Shown one piece after another: positions 1-8,388 of a stretch of 64,000 bases of DNA. Both the position numbers and the translations under genes were made by a program. The notes beneath the pieces were generated by a model. The model was not told the origin of the DNA and did not search any database. It worked only from the letters and a program-made list of their open reading frames with translations. Numbering within the stretch: position 1 is the stretch's first letter; each line of letters opens with the position of its first letter. The DNA comes from Flavonifractor sp052065355 (GTDB lineage Bacteria > Bacillota > Clostridia > Oscillospirales > Oscillospiraceae), in NCBI RefSeq assembly GCF_052065355.1, contig NZ_JBQHUF010000002.1, positions 124,001-188,000 on the forward strand. The letters run 5' to 3'.

Positions 1-597
1 GGCGTCGTGGTTCTTCTCGAACTCGGTACCCTCGAAAGGCAGGGGCACATCCCAGCTCCAGCCGTCGGTGCCAACCACGCGCACGCCGCGCTCCAGCAGC
101 CACATGGTGGCCTCATAGCTCATGCCGGCGCCGGCCACCAGATACTCGGGCTTGCCCCAGCGGTCATCGGCGTCAGTGCGCAGCAGCACGATGTCGCCTT
201 CCTTCAGGGTATAGCCGATCTTCTCAAAATATTCCTCCACGTCCTTGGCGGTGATCTTGTATCCGTCGGGCTTATCGTGGAAGTCCATCACCACGCCGTC
301 GCCCACGAACCAGTCCAGGGGCACCTCGTCGATGGTCCAGGCGCGCTCGCCGCCGTTCATAGTGGGGTAGTAGTGATAGGGAGCGTCCACGTGGGTGCCG
401 GAATGGGTGCAGACCTGCAGGAACTCAATGCCCCAGCCGTTGCCCTCGGGCAGATCATCCACGGTGCAGCCCTTGAAGAAGCCGGCCATCTGCTCGGCGG
501 TGTCCTTGTGGTTGCAGTACTGGATCTTGGGGATCTGGATCGGAGGATCGCTGGGCAGTCCGTCTTCGATGGGAATGGACAGGTCGATGATTTTCAT
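1..597 (-). CDS. Cyclase-family metal-dependent hydrolase (partial)
   Basis: Read on the minus strand from an ATG at 597, preceded by a GGAG Shine-Dalgarno site. It stays open to the window edge, so the C-terminus is missing (199 codons seen). The protein opens MKIIDLSIPIEDG and carries HSGTHVDAP at residues 65-73, the metal-binding HxGTHxDxP signature of the cyclase / kynurenine-formamidase-like family (PF04199), followed later by LRTDADDRWG. Family members hydrolyse amides or cyclic substrates; the substrate here is unknown. A sigma-54 promoter and repeated upstream elements lie directly behind it, with a divergent sigma-54 activator and a thiolase next door. I therefore infer an inducible catabolic enzyme. 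Confidence 0.85.
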   Translation of the reverse strand, partial: MKIIDLSIPIEDGLPSDPPIQIPKIQYCNHKDTAEQMAGFFKGCTVDDLPEGNGWGIEFLQVCTHSGTHVDAPYHYYPTMNGGERAWTIDEVPLDWFVGDGVVMDFHDKPDGYKITAKDVEEYFEKIGYTLKEGDIVLLRTDADDRWGKPEYLVAGAGMSYEATMWLLERGVRVVGTDGWSWDVPLPFEGTEFEKNHDA

Positions 598-655
598 GGT
601 AAAACACACTCCTTTTCTCAATGCCATAACAATGGACGTTGCGCCGAACGTATAA

Positions 656-672
656 AGCAAGCGGTGTGCCAA
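656..672 (-). promoter_or_regulatory. Sigma-54 (-24/-12) promoter of the cyclase gene
   Basis: On the minus strand the sequence reads TTGGCACACCGCTTGCT. The invariant GG and GC are separated by exactly 10 nt, as in the sigma-54 consensus TGGCAC-N5-TTGC. It lies about 60 bp upstream of the cyclase ATG and faces away from the sigma-54 activator gene. Confidence 0.85.
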
Positions 673-757
673 CCTTGGGAAAGAACGTCAAATTGCGGCA
701 AACCCTTGGGACACAGCAGGCTGGCGCCGGGTGGAAAAAACGGGCTGGTCAAAAGAG

Positions 758-775
758 TGTAAGGAAAAGGTGACA
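758..775. repeat. 18-bp enhancer-like repeat, copy 1
   Basis: TGTAAGGAAAAGGTGACA. It matches two further copies at 839 and 857, and the ends form an imperfect palindrome (TGTAA...TGACA). The position, about 90 bp upstream of the -24 element, fits an upstream activator sequence for the adjacent sigma-54 activator. Confidence 0.65.
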
Positions 776-838
776 GACATATGCCAATATAGCGGGATCA
801 TGGCTAAAAACCATTGTGCTGCAAGGAAAGATGGGAAG

Positions 839-856
839 AGTAAGGAAAAGCGTACA
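839..856. repeat. 18-bp enhancer-like repeat, copy 2
   Basis: AGTAAGGAAAAGCGTACA, directly abutting copy 3 so that the pair forms an 18-bp tandem. The core GTAAGGAAAAG is identical in all three copies. It is the most degenerate copy at the right end. Confidence 0.6.
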
Positions 857-874
857 TGTAAGGAAAAGATGACA
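857..874. repeat. 18-bp enhancer-like repeat, copy 3
   Basis: TGTAAGGAAAAGATGACA, differing from copy 1 at a single base. It lies roughly 190 bp upstream of the -24 element, within the usual range of sigma-54 enhancers. The rest of the 598-1072 gap is AT-rich and holds nothing else I could assign. Confidence 0.65.
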
Positions 875-1072
875 AAACGAGGCAAGTGAAAATACGGGAA
901 ATGTCATTTTTTGTTTTAAAAAACGTAAAAAATATGAAATTCTTAGTTTTATATAAAAGAAAAGGTTTAATTTCGGTTAGAATCACTATTGAAAAAGAGG
1001 GCGGGTATTGCTATCGTAATAAAGCCTGAGACTGGTTTCGTGGAATAGGCAGGCAATAAGAGGTGTTCCCAT

Positions 1073-2449
1073 TTGGAAAATTACATTGATCCACAGACCA
1101 TGCTGGAGTTTATCGAGGGCCTGGCCGCTATGGCGGTACTGGATAAAGACGGCAACTACACCTATGTCAGCCCCGGTTGGGAGCGTTATACCGGCCACAC
1201 TGCCGAAGAGGCTATTGGCCGGAAGGTATGGGAGATGGTGCCCGATACCCATGCCCCAGAAGTGTATAAAACAGGCAAGCCGGTCTTTGCCAAGGCGGTT
1301 AAGGCCGAGGGTGTGCCTGCCTTCACCAGCTACTTTCCCCGTTTTGATGAAAAAGGCCAGCTGTGCGGCGTGTTTCTGTACGTCATTGTCCACGGCATGG
1401 AGGATGCCCAGAGCCTGACCCGGCGGATTGGGGAACTGTCCAGCGCGGTGGAGTATTACCGGCAGGAGCTCTCCCGGGAGCGGGGAGCCCGATACGGTTT
1501 GGACAATATCATCGGCAAGAGCGCGGCAATCGTGCGCCTGAAGGAGCAGATCCTCCAGGCCGCACGGTCTACCTCCACCGTCCTGATCGAGGGAGAGACA
1601 GGCAGCGGCAAGGAGCTGATCGCCCACTCCATCCACGCCATGAGCGCCCGGCAGGCCGCCAACTTTGTCCGGGTCAACTGCTCGGCCATTCCGGCGGAGC
1701 TGATGGAGTCGGAATTTTTCGGCTATGCCGCCGGAGCCTTTACCGGCGCCTCCAAGAAAGGCAAGATGGGCCGCTTCCAGCTGGCCAACGGAGGTTCTAT
1801 TTTCCTGGACGAGGTGAATTTGCTCACCACCACCATGCAGCCCAAGTTCCTCCGGGTGCTTCAGGAGATGGAGATCGATCCCGTAGGCGGGGACAAGAGC
1901 ATTCCCATCGATGTGCGGGTCATCGCCGCCTCCAATATCCCCCTGGAGACCCTGGTGGAGGCCGGACAGTTCCGCAGCGACCTGTATTATCGCCTTAACG
2001 TGATCCGGATCCAGGCCCCCACCCTCCGGGAGCGGAAGGAGGACCTGCCCCTGCTGGTGGACAACTTCATCCACCGTCTGAATTATCAGCTTGGCATGGT
2101 CATCGAGGGAATCGCCCCCGGGGCGATGGAGCTGCTGATGGAATACGACTGGCCGGGCAACGTCCGGGAGCTGCAAAACGCGGTGGAGAGTGCCATGAAC
2201 GCCGCCGATTCCCACGTGCTGCGGCGGAAGGATTTCCGCCAGCTGGAGCAGCGGATGCAGGCCAGAAAACGCCGTCAGGTGGCGGGGCCGGGAGACTTCC
2301 GGCTGCGGCCCGCCCGCCGGGCCTTTGAACGGGAGCTCATCCGGGACGCCCTGGCCGCCGCCGGCGGCAACCGGGTGAAGGCAGCCGAGCTGCTGGATAT
2401 CTCCCGCACGGTGCTGTATGAGAAAATGGAGCAGTACCAGCTGAAATAA
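1073..2449 (+). CDS. PAS-containing sigma-54-dependent transcriptional activator
   Basis: A 458-residue enhancer-binding protein with a TTG start and AGAGGTG as Shine-Dalgarno. An N-terminal PAS domain (about residues 10-115) probably senses a small ligand. The AAA+ domain follows, with Walker A GETGSGKE (174-181), the sigma-54-contacting GAFTGA loop (221-226) and Walker B IFLDE (243-247). A Fis-type helix-turn-helix (about 420-458, AAGGNRVKAAELLDISRTVLYEKM) ends the protein. There is no receiver domain, so it is not a classical two-component regulator. The divergent cyclase gene has a consensus sigma-54 promoter and three 18-bp repeats, the likely target. The downstream thiolase may be cotranscribed with it. 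Confidence 0.93.
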   Translation: MENYIDPQTMLEFIEGLAAMAVLDKDGNYTYVSPGWERYTGHTAEEAIGRKVWEMVPDTHAPEVYKTGKPVFAKAVKAEGVPAFTSYFPRFDEKGQLCGVFLYVIVHGMEDAQSLTRRIGELSSAVEYYRQELSRERGARYGLDNIIGKSAAIVRLKEQILQAARSTSTVLIEGETGSGKELIAHSIHAMSARQAANFVRVNCSAIPAELMESEFFGYAAGAFTGASKKGKMGRFQLANGGSIFLDEVNLLTTTMQPKFLRVLQEMEIDPVGGDKSIPIDVRVIAASNIPLETLVEAGQFRSDLYYRLNVIRIQAPTLRERKEDLPLLVDNFIHRLNYQLGMVIEGIAPGAMELLMEYDWPGNVRELQNAVESAMNAADSHVLRRKDFRQLEQRMQARKRRQVAGPGDFRLRPARRAFERELIRDALAAAGGNRVKAAELLDISRTVLYEKMEQYQLK

Positions 2450-2513
2450 AAAATCTTACCTTATTTATTTGATAGATCGCATAAACACAGAGAACCGGAA
2501 AGGAATGGAGCGT

Positions 2514-3683
2514 ATGTCTGAGAAAAAACTGAGAGAAGCCGTTGTGGTGGCCTATGGCCGCACCCCTTACTGCAAAGCCAACAAGGGCTCCTTCGCCAAT
2601 GTCCATCCCGTTGAGTACGGCGCCCAGGCCCTCCTGGGTGTGCTGAACAAGGTGCCTCAGCTGAAGGCTGAGGACATCGGCGACGTGATCGTGGGCTGTG
2701 CCATGCCCTTCGGCGTCCAGGGCGCCAACATGGCCCGGCTCATCGTCCAGCGGGCCGGCCTGCCCGACACCGTTACCGCCCAGACCGTGAATCGCTTCTG
2801 CTCCTCCGGCTTGCAGACCATTGCCACCGCCGCCAACGCCATCCGCTGTGGTGAGGAGGACGTGATGATCGCCGGCGGCGTGGAGTCCATGTCTATGGTG
2901 CCCATGCTGGTGGGCGTGGAGGACGCCGATCCCTGGCTGATGGAGCACCGTCCCGAGGTGTATGTCACCATGGGTATCACCGCCGAGAACGTGGCCCGCC
3001 GGTGGAATGTCTCCCGGGCGGATATGGATGCCATGGCCGCCGAGAGTCACCGCCGTGCCGCCAAGGCTCAGGCCGAGGGCTGCTTTGACGACCAGATCAT
3101 TCCCATTACCGTCCCCGGCCCCGACGGCCAGGATGTGGTAGTCACCAAGGACGAGGGTATCCGCCCCGGCTGCAACGTGGAGAGCCTGTCCCAGCTGAAG
3201 CCCTGCTTCCTGGAGGACGGCCTGGTCACCGCCGCCACTTCCTCTCAGCGCACCGACGGTGCCGGCTTTGTGGTCCTTATGTCTGAGGAGAAGGCCAAAG
3301 AGCTGGGTGTAAAGCCCCTGGCCCGTTTCGTGGCCTTTGCTACCGGCGGTGTGCCCGCCGAGGTCATGGGTGTCGGCCCCATTGAGGCAGTGCCCAAGGT
3401 TCTGAAGAAGACCGGCATGACCATCGACCAGATGGACGTCATTGAGCTCAACGAGGCCTTTGCCTCCCAGGCTCTGGCCGTCATCCGCACCACCGGCATG
3501 GACCCCGCCAAGGTCAACCCCTGGGGCGGCGCCATGGCTCTGGGTCACCCCCTGGGCGCTACCGGCGCCATGCTCACCTGCAAGATGATGAGCTACCTCC
3601 AGCGCAATGGCGGCAAGTATGGCATGGTCACCATGTGCATCGGCGGCGGCATGGGTGCTGCCGGCATCTACGAGATGCTGTAA
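2514..3683 (+). CDS. Thiolase-family acetyl-CoA acyltransferase
   Basis: A 389-residue protein of normal thiolase length. The ATG at 2514 was chosen because AAAGGAATGG precedes it by the usual distance. Family signatures visible are the nucleophilic cysteine in NRFCSSGLQ (Cys96), GGVESMSMVP, NEAFASQALA, GHPLGATGA, and the C-terminal CIGGGMGAAGI with the second catalytic cysteine. Thiolases condense two acetyl-CoA or cleave 3-ketoacyl-CoA. Which direction applies cannot be told from sequence. No other beta-oxidation or butyrate genes are adjacent. It follows a sigma-54 regulator by 64 bp and ends at a very strong terminator, so the pair may be one transcript. Confidence 0.92.
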   Translation: MSEKKLREAVVVAYGRTPYCKANKGSFANVHPVEYGAQALLGVLNKVPQLKAEDIGDVIVGCAMPFGVQGANMARLIVQRAGLPDTVTAQTVNRFCSSGLQTIATAANAIRCGEEDVMIAGGVESMSMVPMLVGVEDADPWLMEHRPEVYVTMGITAENVARRWNVSRADMDAMAAESHRRAAKAQAEGCFDDQIIPITVPGPDGQDVVVTKDEGIRPGCNVESLSQLKPCFLEDGLVTAATSSQRTDGAGFVVLMSEEKAKELGVKPLARFVAFATGGVPAEVMGVGPIEAVPKVLKKTGMTIDQMDVIELNEAFASQALAVIRTTGMDPAKVNPWGGAMALGHPLGATGAMLTCKMMSYLQRNGGKYGMVTMCIGGGMGAAGIYEML

Positions 3684-3700
3684 CTTCATTTTGACCCTCT

Positions 3701-3752
3701 CAGCCCTTTATGGTCACATAATTATGTTATGTGACCATAAAGGGCTGTTTTC
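3701..3752 (+). terminator. Intrinsic terminator after the thiolase
   Basis: A perfect 21-bp stem (3701-3721 with 3727-3747) and a 5-nt loop, followed by TTTTC. Confidence 0.9.
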
Positions 3753-3847
3753 ATGCCCTGATGGTCTTTACTTCCCCAAAAACAATGTGGTATAATTGGG
3801 CCGATATTTTATGATATGGTTTTCAAAACCAGAAAGGAGGGCCTCTT

Positions 3848-4402
3848 TTGGAAGAGATCCGTGAACTGAAGGAGCGCCTGGAGGGAGAGCGCCCGGTGGC
3901 CTGGGAGGATTTCCCGGATATTGGCCTGTATATGGACCAGCTCATCAGCTATATGCCCCGGCAGCTGATCCACTATGGAGAGGGGGAGACTCTGACCTCC
4001 GCCATGGTGAACAACTATATCAAGGACGGAGCCATGCCCCGGGCGGAGGGGAAGCGGTATTCCCGCACCCATCTGGCCTACCTTACCGCTCTGTGCGCCC
4101 TCAAGCAGGTGCTGTCGGTGAAGGACGCCGGCCTGCTGCTGGAGGCGGCGGGGGCAGGACAGGAGCCCCAGGCGTTGTATGCCCGCTTTCTGGAGGAGCT
4201 GGACCGCGCCCTGGACGTGACGGCCGGCACCCTGGACGCCAGCGACGGGGAAGAGGACCTGGCGCCCCTGGCGCTGTCTCTGGCCCTGCGCAGCTATGCC
4301 GACCGGCTGGCCTGTCAGCGGCTGCTGGAGTTGATCCGTGCCCGGCGGCCCCAGGAGGAAAAAGGTAAAAAAAGCAAAAAGCAGCCGGGAACGGACGGCT
4401 GA
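3848..4402 (+). CDS. DUF1836 domain-containing protein
   Basis: A 184-residue protein starting at TTG, with GAAAGGAGGG upstream. It resembles the DUF1836 family of Bacillota, with a conserved PRQLIHYGEG...LTSAMVNNYIKDGAMPRAEGKRYSRTHLAYL block (written here in parts) at about residues 37-80, which resembles a MerR-like DNA-binding fold. The C-terminus is Lys-rich. Function is unknown; I infer a possible DNA-binding protein. degV follows after 24 bp, probably in the same transcript. Confidence 0.8.
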   Translation: MEEIRELKERLEGERPVAWEDFPDIGLYMDQLISYMPRQLIHYGEGETLTSAMVNNYIKDGAMPRAEGKRYSRTHLAYLTALCALKQVLSVKDAGLLLEAAGAGQEPQALYARFLEELDRALDVTAGTLDASDGEEDLAPLALSLALRSYADRLACQRLLELIRARRPQEEKGKKSKKQPGTDG

Positions 4403-4426
4403 GAGATTACGGGAGGAAATATAGGA

Positions 4427-5299
4427 ATGAATGATTACGTTTTGTTGACAGATTCCTCGGCGGATCTGACTGACGAGATGGTGCGGGAGCTGGATGTCCA
4501 GGTGCTTCCTCTGTCCTTCATCATGGAGGATAAGACCTATCGGAACTGGCCGGACAACCATGAGATCGACCCGGGCGACTTTTACCGCAGCCTGCGGGAG
4601 GGCGCCATGGCCACCACCTCGGCGGTGAACGTGGGCGACTATACCGACGCGCTGACCCCCTATCTGGAGGCCGGGAAGGATGTGCTGGTACTGGCCTTCT
4701 CCTCCGGCCTGTCCGCCACCTGCCGCTCCGCCCAGATCGCGGCGGAGGAGCTGATGGAGCAGTTCCCCGACCGGAAGGTGTATGTGGTGGACACCCTGTG
4801 TGCCTCCCTGGGCCAGGGGCTGCTGGTGTGGTACGCAGCCCGGATGAAGCAGGACGGCAAGAGCATGGACGAGGTGCGGGACTGGGTGGAGGAAAACAAG
4901 CTCCACCTGTGCCACTGGTTTACCGTCAGTGATCTCCACTTCCTGAAGCGGGGCGGCCGCATCTCTCCCGCTACCGCCGTGCTGGGCACCATGCTGTCCA
5001 TCAAGCCGGTGATGCACGTGGACGATGAAGGCCACCTCATCAAGGTGGGTACCGCCCGGGGCCGCGGAGCTTCCCTGAAGGCCCTGGTGGACCACATGGC
5101 GGAGACCGCCATCGATCCCGGCAATCAGGTGGTGTTCATCAGCCACGGCGACTGCCTGGAGGATGCCCAGAAGGTGGCCGAGGACGTGAAGGCCCGTTTC
5201 GGCGTCAAGGAAGTAGTCATCAACTACGTGGGCCCCGTCATCGGCGCCCACTCCGGCCCGGGCACCGTGGCCCTGTTCTTTATGGGGAGCAAGCGCTGA
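4427..5299 (+). CDS. degV: DegV family fatty-acid-binding protein
   Basis: A 290-residue cytosolic protein of the DegV family. It opens with YVLLTDSSADLT, the family's lipid-head-binding start, and has TTSAVNVGDY near residues 64-73, SSGLSATCRSA, and the LKRGGRIS motif near residue 180. DegV/FakB proteins bind fatty acids and, in several Bacillota, present them to the kinase FakA for phosphorylation. No fakA homologue lies nearby. Its stop overlaps the prmA start (TGATG), so translation is coupled. Confidence 0.93.
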   Translation: MNDYVLLTDSSADLTDEMVRELDVQVLPLSFIMEDKTYRNWPDNHEIDPGDFYRSLREGAMATTSAVNVGDYTDALTPYLEAGKDVLVLAFSSGLSATCRSAQIAAEELMEQFPDRKVYVVDTLCASLGQGLLVWYAARMKQDGKSMDEVRDWVEENKLHLCHWFTVSDLHFLKRGGRISPATAVLGTMLSIKPVMHVDDEGHLIKVGTARGRGASLKALVDHMAETAIDPGNQVVFISHGDCLEDAQKVAEDVKARFGVKEVVINYVGPVIGAHSGPGTVALFFMGSKR

Positions 5300-6240
5300 T
5301 GGAAGATGTGAAGTGGCTGGAGGTGACCCTGGACACCACCCAGGCTGAGCTGGACGATCTGTGTGCCAAGCTCACCGGCAACGGTGTTACTGGGTTTGCC
5401 ATCGAGGATGAAGAGGACTTTAAGTCCTTCCTGGAGAACAACCGGCAGTACTGGGACTACGTGGACGAGGAGCTGCTGGAGCAGATGCGCGGCGTGTGCC
5501 GGGTGAAGTTCTACGTCACCGACGACGCCCACGGGAAAAAGCAGCTGGAGGAGTGGACGGCGGGCATCGATACCCCCTATACCCTGGCCTCCCTGGGGGA
5601 CAACGACTGGGCCCACTCCTGGCAGAAGTATTACAAGCCCATGGCGGTAGGGGAAAAGCTGTATATCGTGCCCGAGTGGATGCGGGAGGACCCGGTGCCG
5701 GAGGGAAAGACCCCCCTGTACCTCAATCCCGGTCTCACCTTCGGTACCGGCAGCCACTCTTCCACCCAGCTGTGCCTGATGGGCCTGGAGGAGTACACTG
5801 TCCCCGGTAAGCCGGTGCTGGACCTGGGCTGCGGCAGCGGCATTTTGTCCATCGCCTCCCTGGCTCTGGGCGCCTCCCACGCCGCGGCGGTGGATATCGA
5901 CCCCAAGGCGGTGGACGTGGCCTATGAGAACGCGGCCCTCAACGGCATCGGCAAAGACCGGTATCGGGTGTTGGCGGGCAATGTGCTGGACGACGAGGGC
6001 CTGGTGGCCGACCTGGCCAAGGAGAAGTACGCCCTGGTACTGGCCAACATCGTGGCGGATGTTATCATCCCCCTGTCCGCCAGAGCGGGAGAGTTTATGG
6101 ATGAGGGGGCGGTGTTCCTCTGCTCGGGCATTATCGACACCCGGGCCGACGAGGTGGCCGCCGCCCTGGAGAAAAACGGCCTGCATGTCTTCCGCCGGCG
6201 GGAGCAGAAGGGCTGGGTCTCCCTGGCCGCCCGGCGGTAA
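5299..6240 (+). CDS. prmA: Ribosomal protein L11 methyltransferase
   Basis: A 313-residue SAM-dependent methyltransferase that trimethylates ribosomal protein L11. The N-terminal substrate-recognition domain includes the NDWAHSWQKYYKPM segment. The C-terminal Rossmann domain has the SAM motif DLGCGSGILS near residue 175, VDIDPKAV, and the catalytic-region motif ANIVADVI. The ATG overlaps the degV stop codon. It ends just before a perfect palindromic terminator. Confidence 0.94.
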   Translation: MEDVKWLEVTLDTTQAELDDLCAKLTGNGVTGFAIEDEEDFKSFLENNRQYWDYVDEELLEQMRGVCRVKFYVTDDAHGKKQLEEWTAGIDTPYTLASLGDNDWAHSWQKYYKPMAVGEKLYIVPEWMREDPVPEGKTPLYLNPGLTFGTGSHSSTQLCLMGLEEYTVPGKPVLDLGCGSGILSIASLALGASHAAAVDIDPKAVDVAYENAALNGIGKDRYRVLAGNVLDDEGLVADLAKEKYALVLANIVADVIIPLSARAGEFMDEGAVFLCSGIIDTRADEVAAALEKNGLHVFRRREQKGWVSLAARR

Positions 6241-6251
6241 GGGAAAAAGCA

Positions 6252-6285
6252 AAAGGAACGGTTCCATGGAACCGTTCCTTTTTTG
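6252..6285 (+). terminator. Intrinsic terminator after prmA
   Basis: A perfect 30-nt palindrome (6252-6281) centred on CCATGG, followed by a T run. Confidence 0.9.
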
Positions 6286-6328
6286 TGCCGCCTGTGGTAT
6301 GATATGGGATAAAAGCGAGGTGGAGACC

Positions 6329-7441
6329 ATGGCGAGAAAAGTCAGGGTGGTGCGTACACAGCTGCCCGCCGGGCGGCGGGTGCTGGCCATCAGCGATGCC
6401 CACGGCAACCTGCCCTTTTTTCAGGGCGCGCTGAAAGCGGCCCATTACACCCCGGACGACGTGCTGGTGCTGGTGGGTGACCTGGTGGAGAAGGGTCCGG
6501 ACAGCCTTACCATGCTGCGGGCGGTGATGGAGCTGGCCCAACAGAATACGGTGTTCTGCCTCAACGGCAACTGCGACAATCTGGTGCGGGAGTTCGTGGA
6601 GGAGCCGGGTGCAGTGGAGGACCCCTTTTACGACCACTATTTGAAAGTCTGGGGAGAGCGGTGCCTGCTCATTCAGATGGGCCGGGCGGCGGGGTTGGAT
6701 CCCAGAGGCCCGGAGGACCTACCCGCCCTGCGCCGGGTCATTCGGGAGCACTTTGCCCCTGAGCTGGCTTTTCTGGCGGCCATGCCGGAGATCATGATTA
6801 CCCCGGACTATCTCTTCGTCCACGGCGGCGTGGCCGACGAGGAACAGCTGGAGGGACTGGATGCCTGGCGGTGCATGAAAAACGACGATTTTCTCTCCCA
6901 GGGCCACTCTTTCCGACGCTGGTGCATCGTGGGCCACTGGCCGGTGACCCTCTATCACCCCCATGTGCCCTCCGCCGCGCCCCTGCTGCTGCCGGACCGG
7001 CATATCGCCAGCATCGACGGCGGGTGCTCCCTGAAGTGGGACGGTCAGCTCAATGTACTGGAGCTGCCTCAGACACCCGGCGGAGCATTTCACTGGTACG
7101 CCTACGACGGCCTGCCTACGGCCGTGGCCCTGGATGGCCAGGCCCCGTCAGTAGATTCGGTAAATGTGCGCTGGGGCCGCAACGTGCTGGAAGTGCTGGA
7201 GCGTGGAGAACGGCTCTCCCGCTGCCGCCACCTGGAGACCGGTCGGGAGCTGGAGGTGCTCAACGAGTACCTCTATCATGACCAGGATGGGGTTACCCGG
7301 TGTGAGGATTCCACGGATTATTGTCTGGAAATCGCCCCGGGCGACACGGTATCGGTGGTCCGCCAGCTGCCTGACCGGGCGCTGGTGAAGAAAAACGGCG
7401 TCACCGGCTGGTATTTTGGCCGATTGAGTGAAAAAAGATAG
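6329..7441 (+). CDS. Metallophosphoesterase with C-terminal SH3-like tail
   Basis: A 370-residue calcineurin-type phosphoesterase. The ATG at 6329 follows GAGGTGGAG. Metal ligands appear in SDAHGN (22-27), GDLVEKGPDS (50-59), GNCDN (80-84, Cys where many members have His or Asp), VHGGV and GHWPV. This arrangement resembles the PPP/ApaH-like branch that cleaves phosphoprotein or dinucleotide polyphosphates. The last 40 residues (GDTVSVVRQ...VTGWYFGRL) look like a small SH3-like fold. Substrate is unknown. It sits alone between a terminator and the rplU promoter. Confidence 0.85.
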   Translation: MARKVRVVRTQLPAGRRVLAISDAHGNLPFFQGALKAAHYTPDDVLVLVGDLVEKGPDSLTMLRAVMELAQQNTVFCLNGNCDNLVREFVEEPGAVEDPFYDHYLKVWGERCLLIQMGRAAGLDPRGPEDLPALRRVIREHFAPELAFLAAMPEIMITPDYLFVHGGVADEEQLEGLDAWRCMKNDDFLSQGHSFRRWCIVGHWPVTLYHPHVPSAAPLLLPDRHIASIDGGCSLKWDGQLNVLELPQTPGGAFHWYAYDGLPTAVALDGQAPSVDSVNVRWGRNVLEVLERGERLSRCRHLETGRELEVLNEYLYHDQDGVTRCEDSTDYCLEIAPGDTVSVVRQLPDRALVKKNGVTGWYFGRLSEKR

Positions 7442-7449
7442 AAAAACCC

Positions 7450-7478
7450 TTGACTTTCCGAAATTCTGCGGATATACT
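7450..7478 (+). promoter_or_regulatory. Sigma-A promoter of the rplU operon
   Basis: TTGACT (7450-7455), a 17-bp spacer and TATACT (7473-7478). It is close to consensus, and the predicted transcript has a leader of about 200 nt. Confidence 0.88.
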
Positions 7479-7484
7479 ATTAGA

Positions 7485-7693
7485 GCCGCTTTGAATGGGT
7501 ATCAAGTGAAGCACGGCGTGATGTCACGCTCCGGCACGCTCGCGGCCGGGTCGCTAAGTATGTGCTCCGCGAAAAATGCCGTTGGCCTCCGGCCAACCTG
7601 TTTTTTCGTCTGCGCACTTCCTTAGCTCCCCTGCTCACGGCCTGCGCGCTTCCGCCCCCGACAGCGAGCCCGTAATGAAGGAGTTGAAACTAC
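7485..7693 (+). promoter_or_regulatory. L21 operon leader with attenuator-like hairpin
   Basis: A GC-rich untranslated leader. It contains several possible stems around GGCGTGATGTCACGCTCC and a short terminator-like hairpin at 7581-7597 (GTTGGCC-TCC-GGCCAAC) with a T run at 7601-7606. Bacillota rplU transcripts commonly start with an L21 leader RNA that feeds back on expression. I infer that class from position and structure, not from a matched consensus. Confidence 0.65.
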
Positions 7694-8005
7694 ATGCATG
7701 CGATCATCGAGACCGGCGGCAAGCAGTACAAGGTGGCGGAGGGCGACACTCTGTTCATCGAGAAGCTGCCCAACGAGGCCGGCGACACCGTGACCTTCGA
7801 CAAGGTTCTGGCTGTCATCGACGGGGACAAGATCACCGTGGGCACTCCCGTGGTGGAGGGCGCCAAGGTTGACGCCTCCGTGGTGAAGAACGGCAAGGGC
7901 AAGAAGATCCTGGTCTTCAAGTATAAGCCGAAGAAGGGCTACCGGAAGCGTCAGGGCCATCGTCAGCCCTACACCAAGGTGACCATCGGCGCCATCTCCA
8001 TGTAA
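7694..8005 (+). CDS. rplU: 50S ribosomal protein L21
   Basis: A 103-residue protein of normal L21 length, opening MHAIIETGGKQYKV and ending with the basic KYKPKKGYRKRQGHRQPYTK-type rRNA-binding segment and IGAISM. GAAGGAG precedes the ATG. It is first in the conserved rplU-prp-rpmA operon, one base before prp. Confidence 0.98.
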   Translation: MHAIIETGGKQYKVAEGDTLFIEKLPNEAGDTVTFDKVLAVIDGDKITVGTPVVEGAKVDASVVKNGKGKKILVFKYKPKKGYRKRQGHRQPYTKVTIGAISM

Positions 8006-8006
8006 G

Positions 8007-8339
8007 ATGACTACCGTCTCCTTTCACATGGAGGGCAGCCGCATCGTGGGCTTCACTGTGAAGGGCCACAGCGGCTATGCCGAAGCGGGGAGCGACATCG
8101 TCTGCGCCGCCGTTACCAGCGCCGTTCGACTGGTGGAATGCGCCGTCAACGACGTGCTGGGGCTGGAAGCCTCGGTAAAGGTAAAGGAGCGGGACGCGTC
8201 CATTTCCCTGCGTCTCCCCGGCGGGCTTGGCCAGACCGCTGAGAGCACCTGTCAGACTCTTCTGACCGCTCTCATGGTCCACATGACCAGTCTGCACGAG
8301 GAATATCCCGACTATGTGCTGGTGCTGGAGGAGGACTGA
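8007..8339 (+). CDS. prp: Ribosomal-processing cysteine protease Prp
   Basis: A 110-residue protein (YsxB/Prp family). It carries the catalytic His in KGHSGYAEAGSD (His22) and the catalytic Cys in DIVCAAV (Cys34). In Bacillota with N-terminally extended L27, Prp removes the first nine residues of L27, and this is essential in Staphylococcus aureus. The L27 gene just downstream encodes exactly such an extension. The start follows the rplU stop by one base, and rpmA begins 49 bp further on. Confidence 0.95.
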   Translation: MTTVSFHMEGSRIVGFTVKGHSGYAEAGSDIVCAAVTSAVRLVECAVNDVLGLEASVKVKERDASISLRLPGGLGQTAESTCQTLLTALMVHMTSLHEEYPDYVLVLEED

Positions 8340-8388
8340 CCTCCCCGCACAGCGTTTCATCAACACACAAGTTTGGAGGTGTGACACC

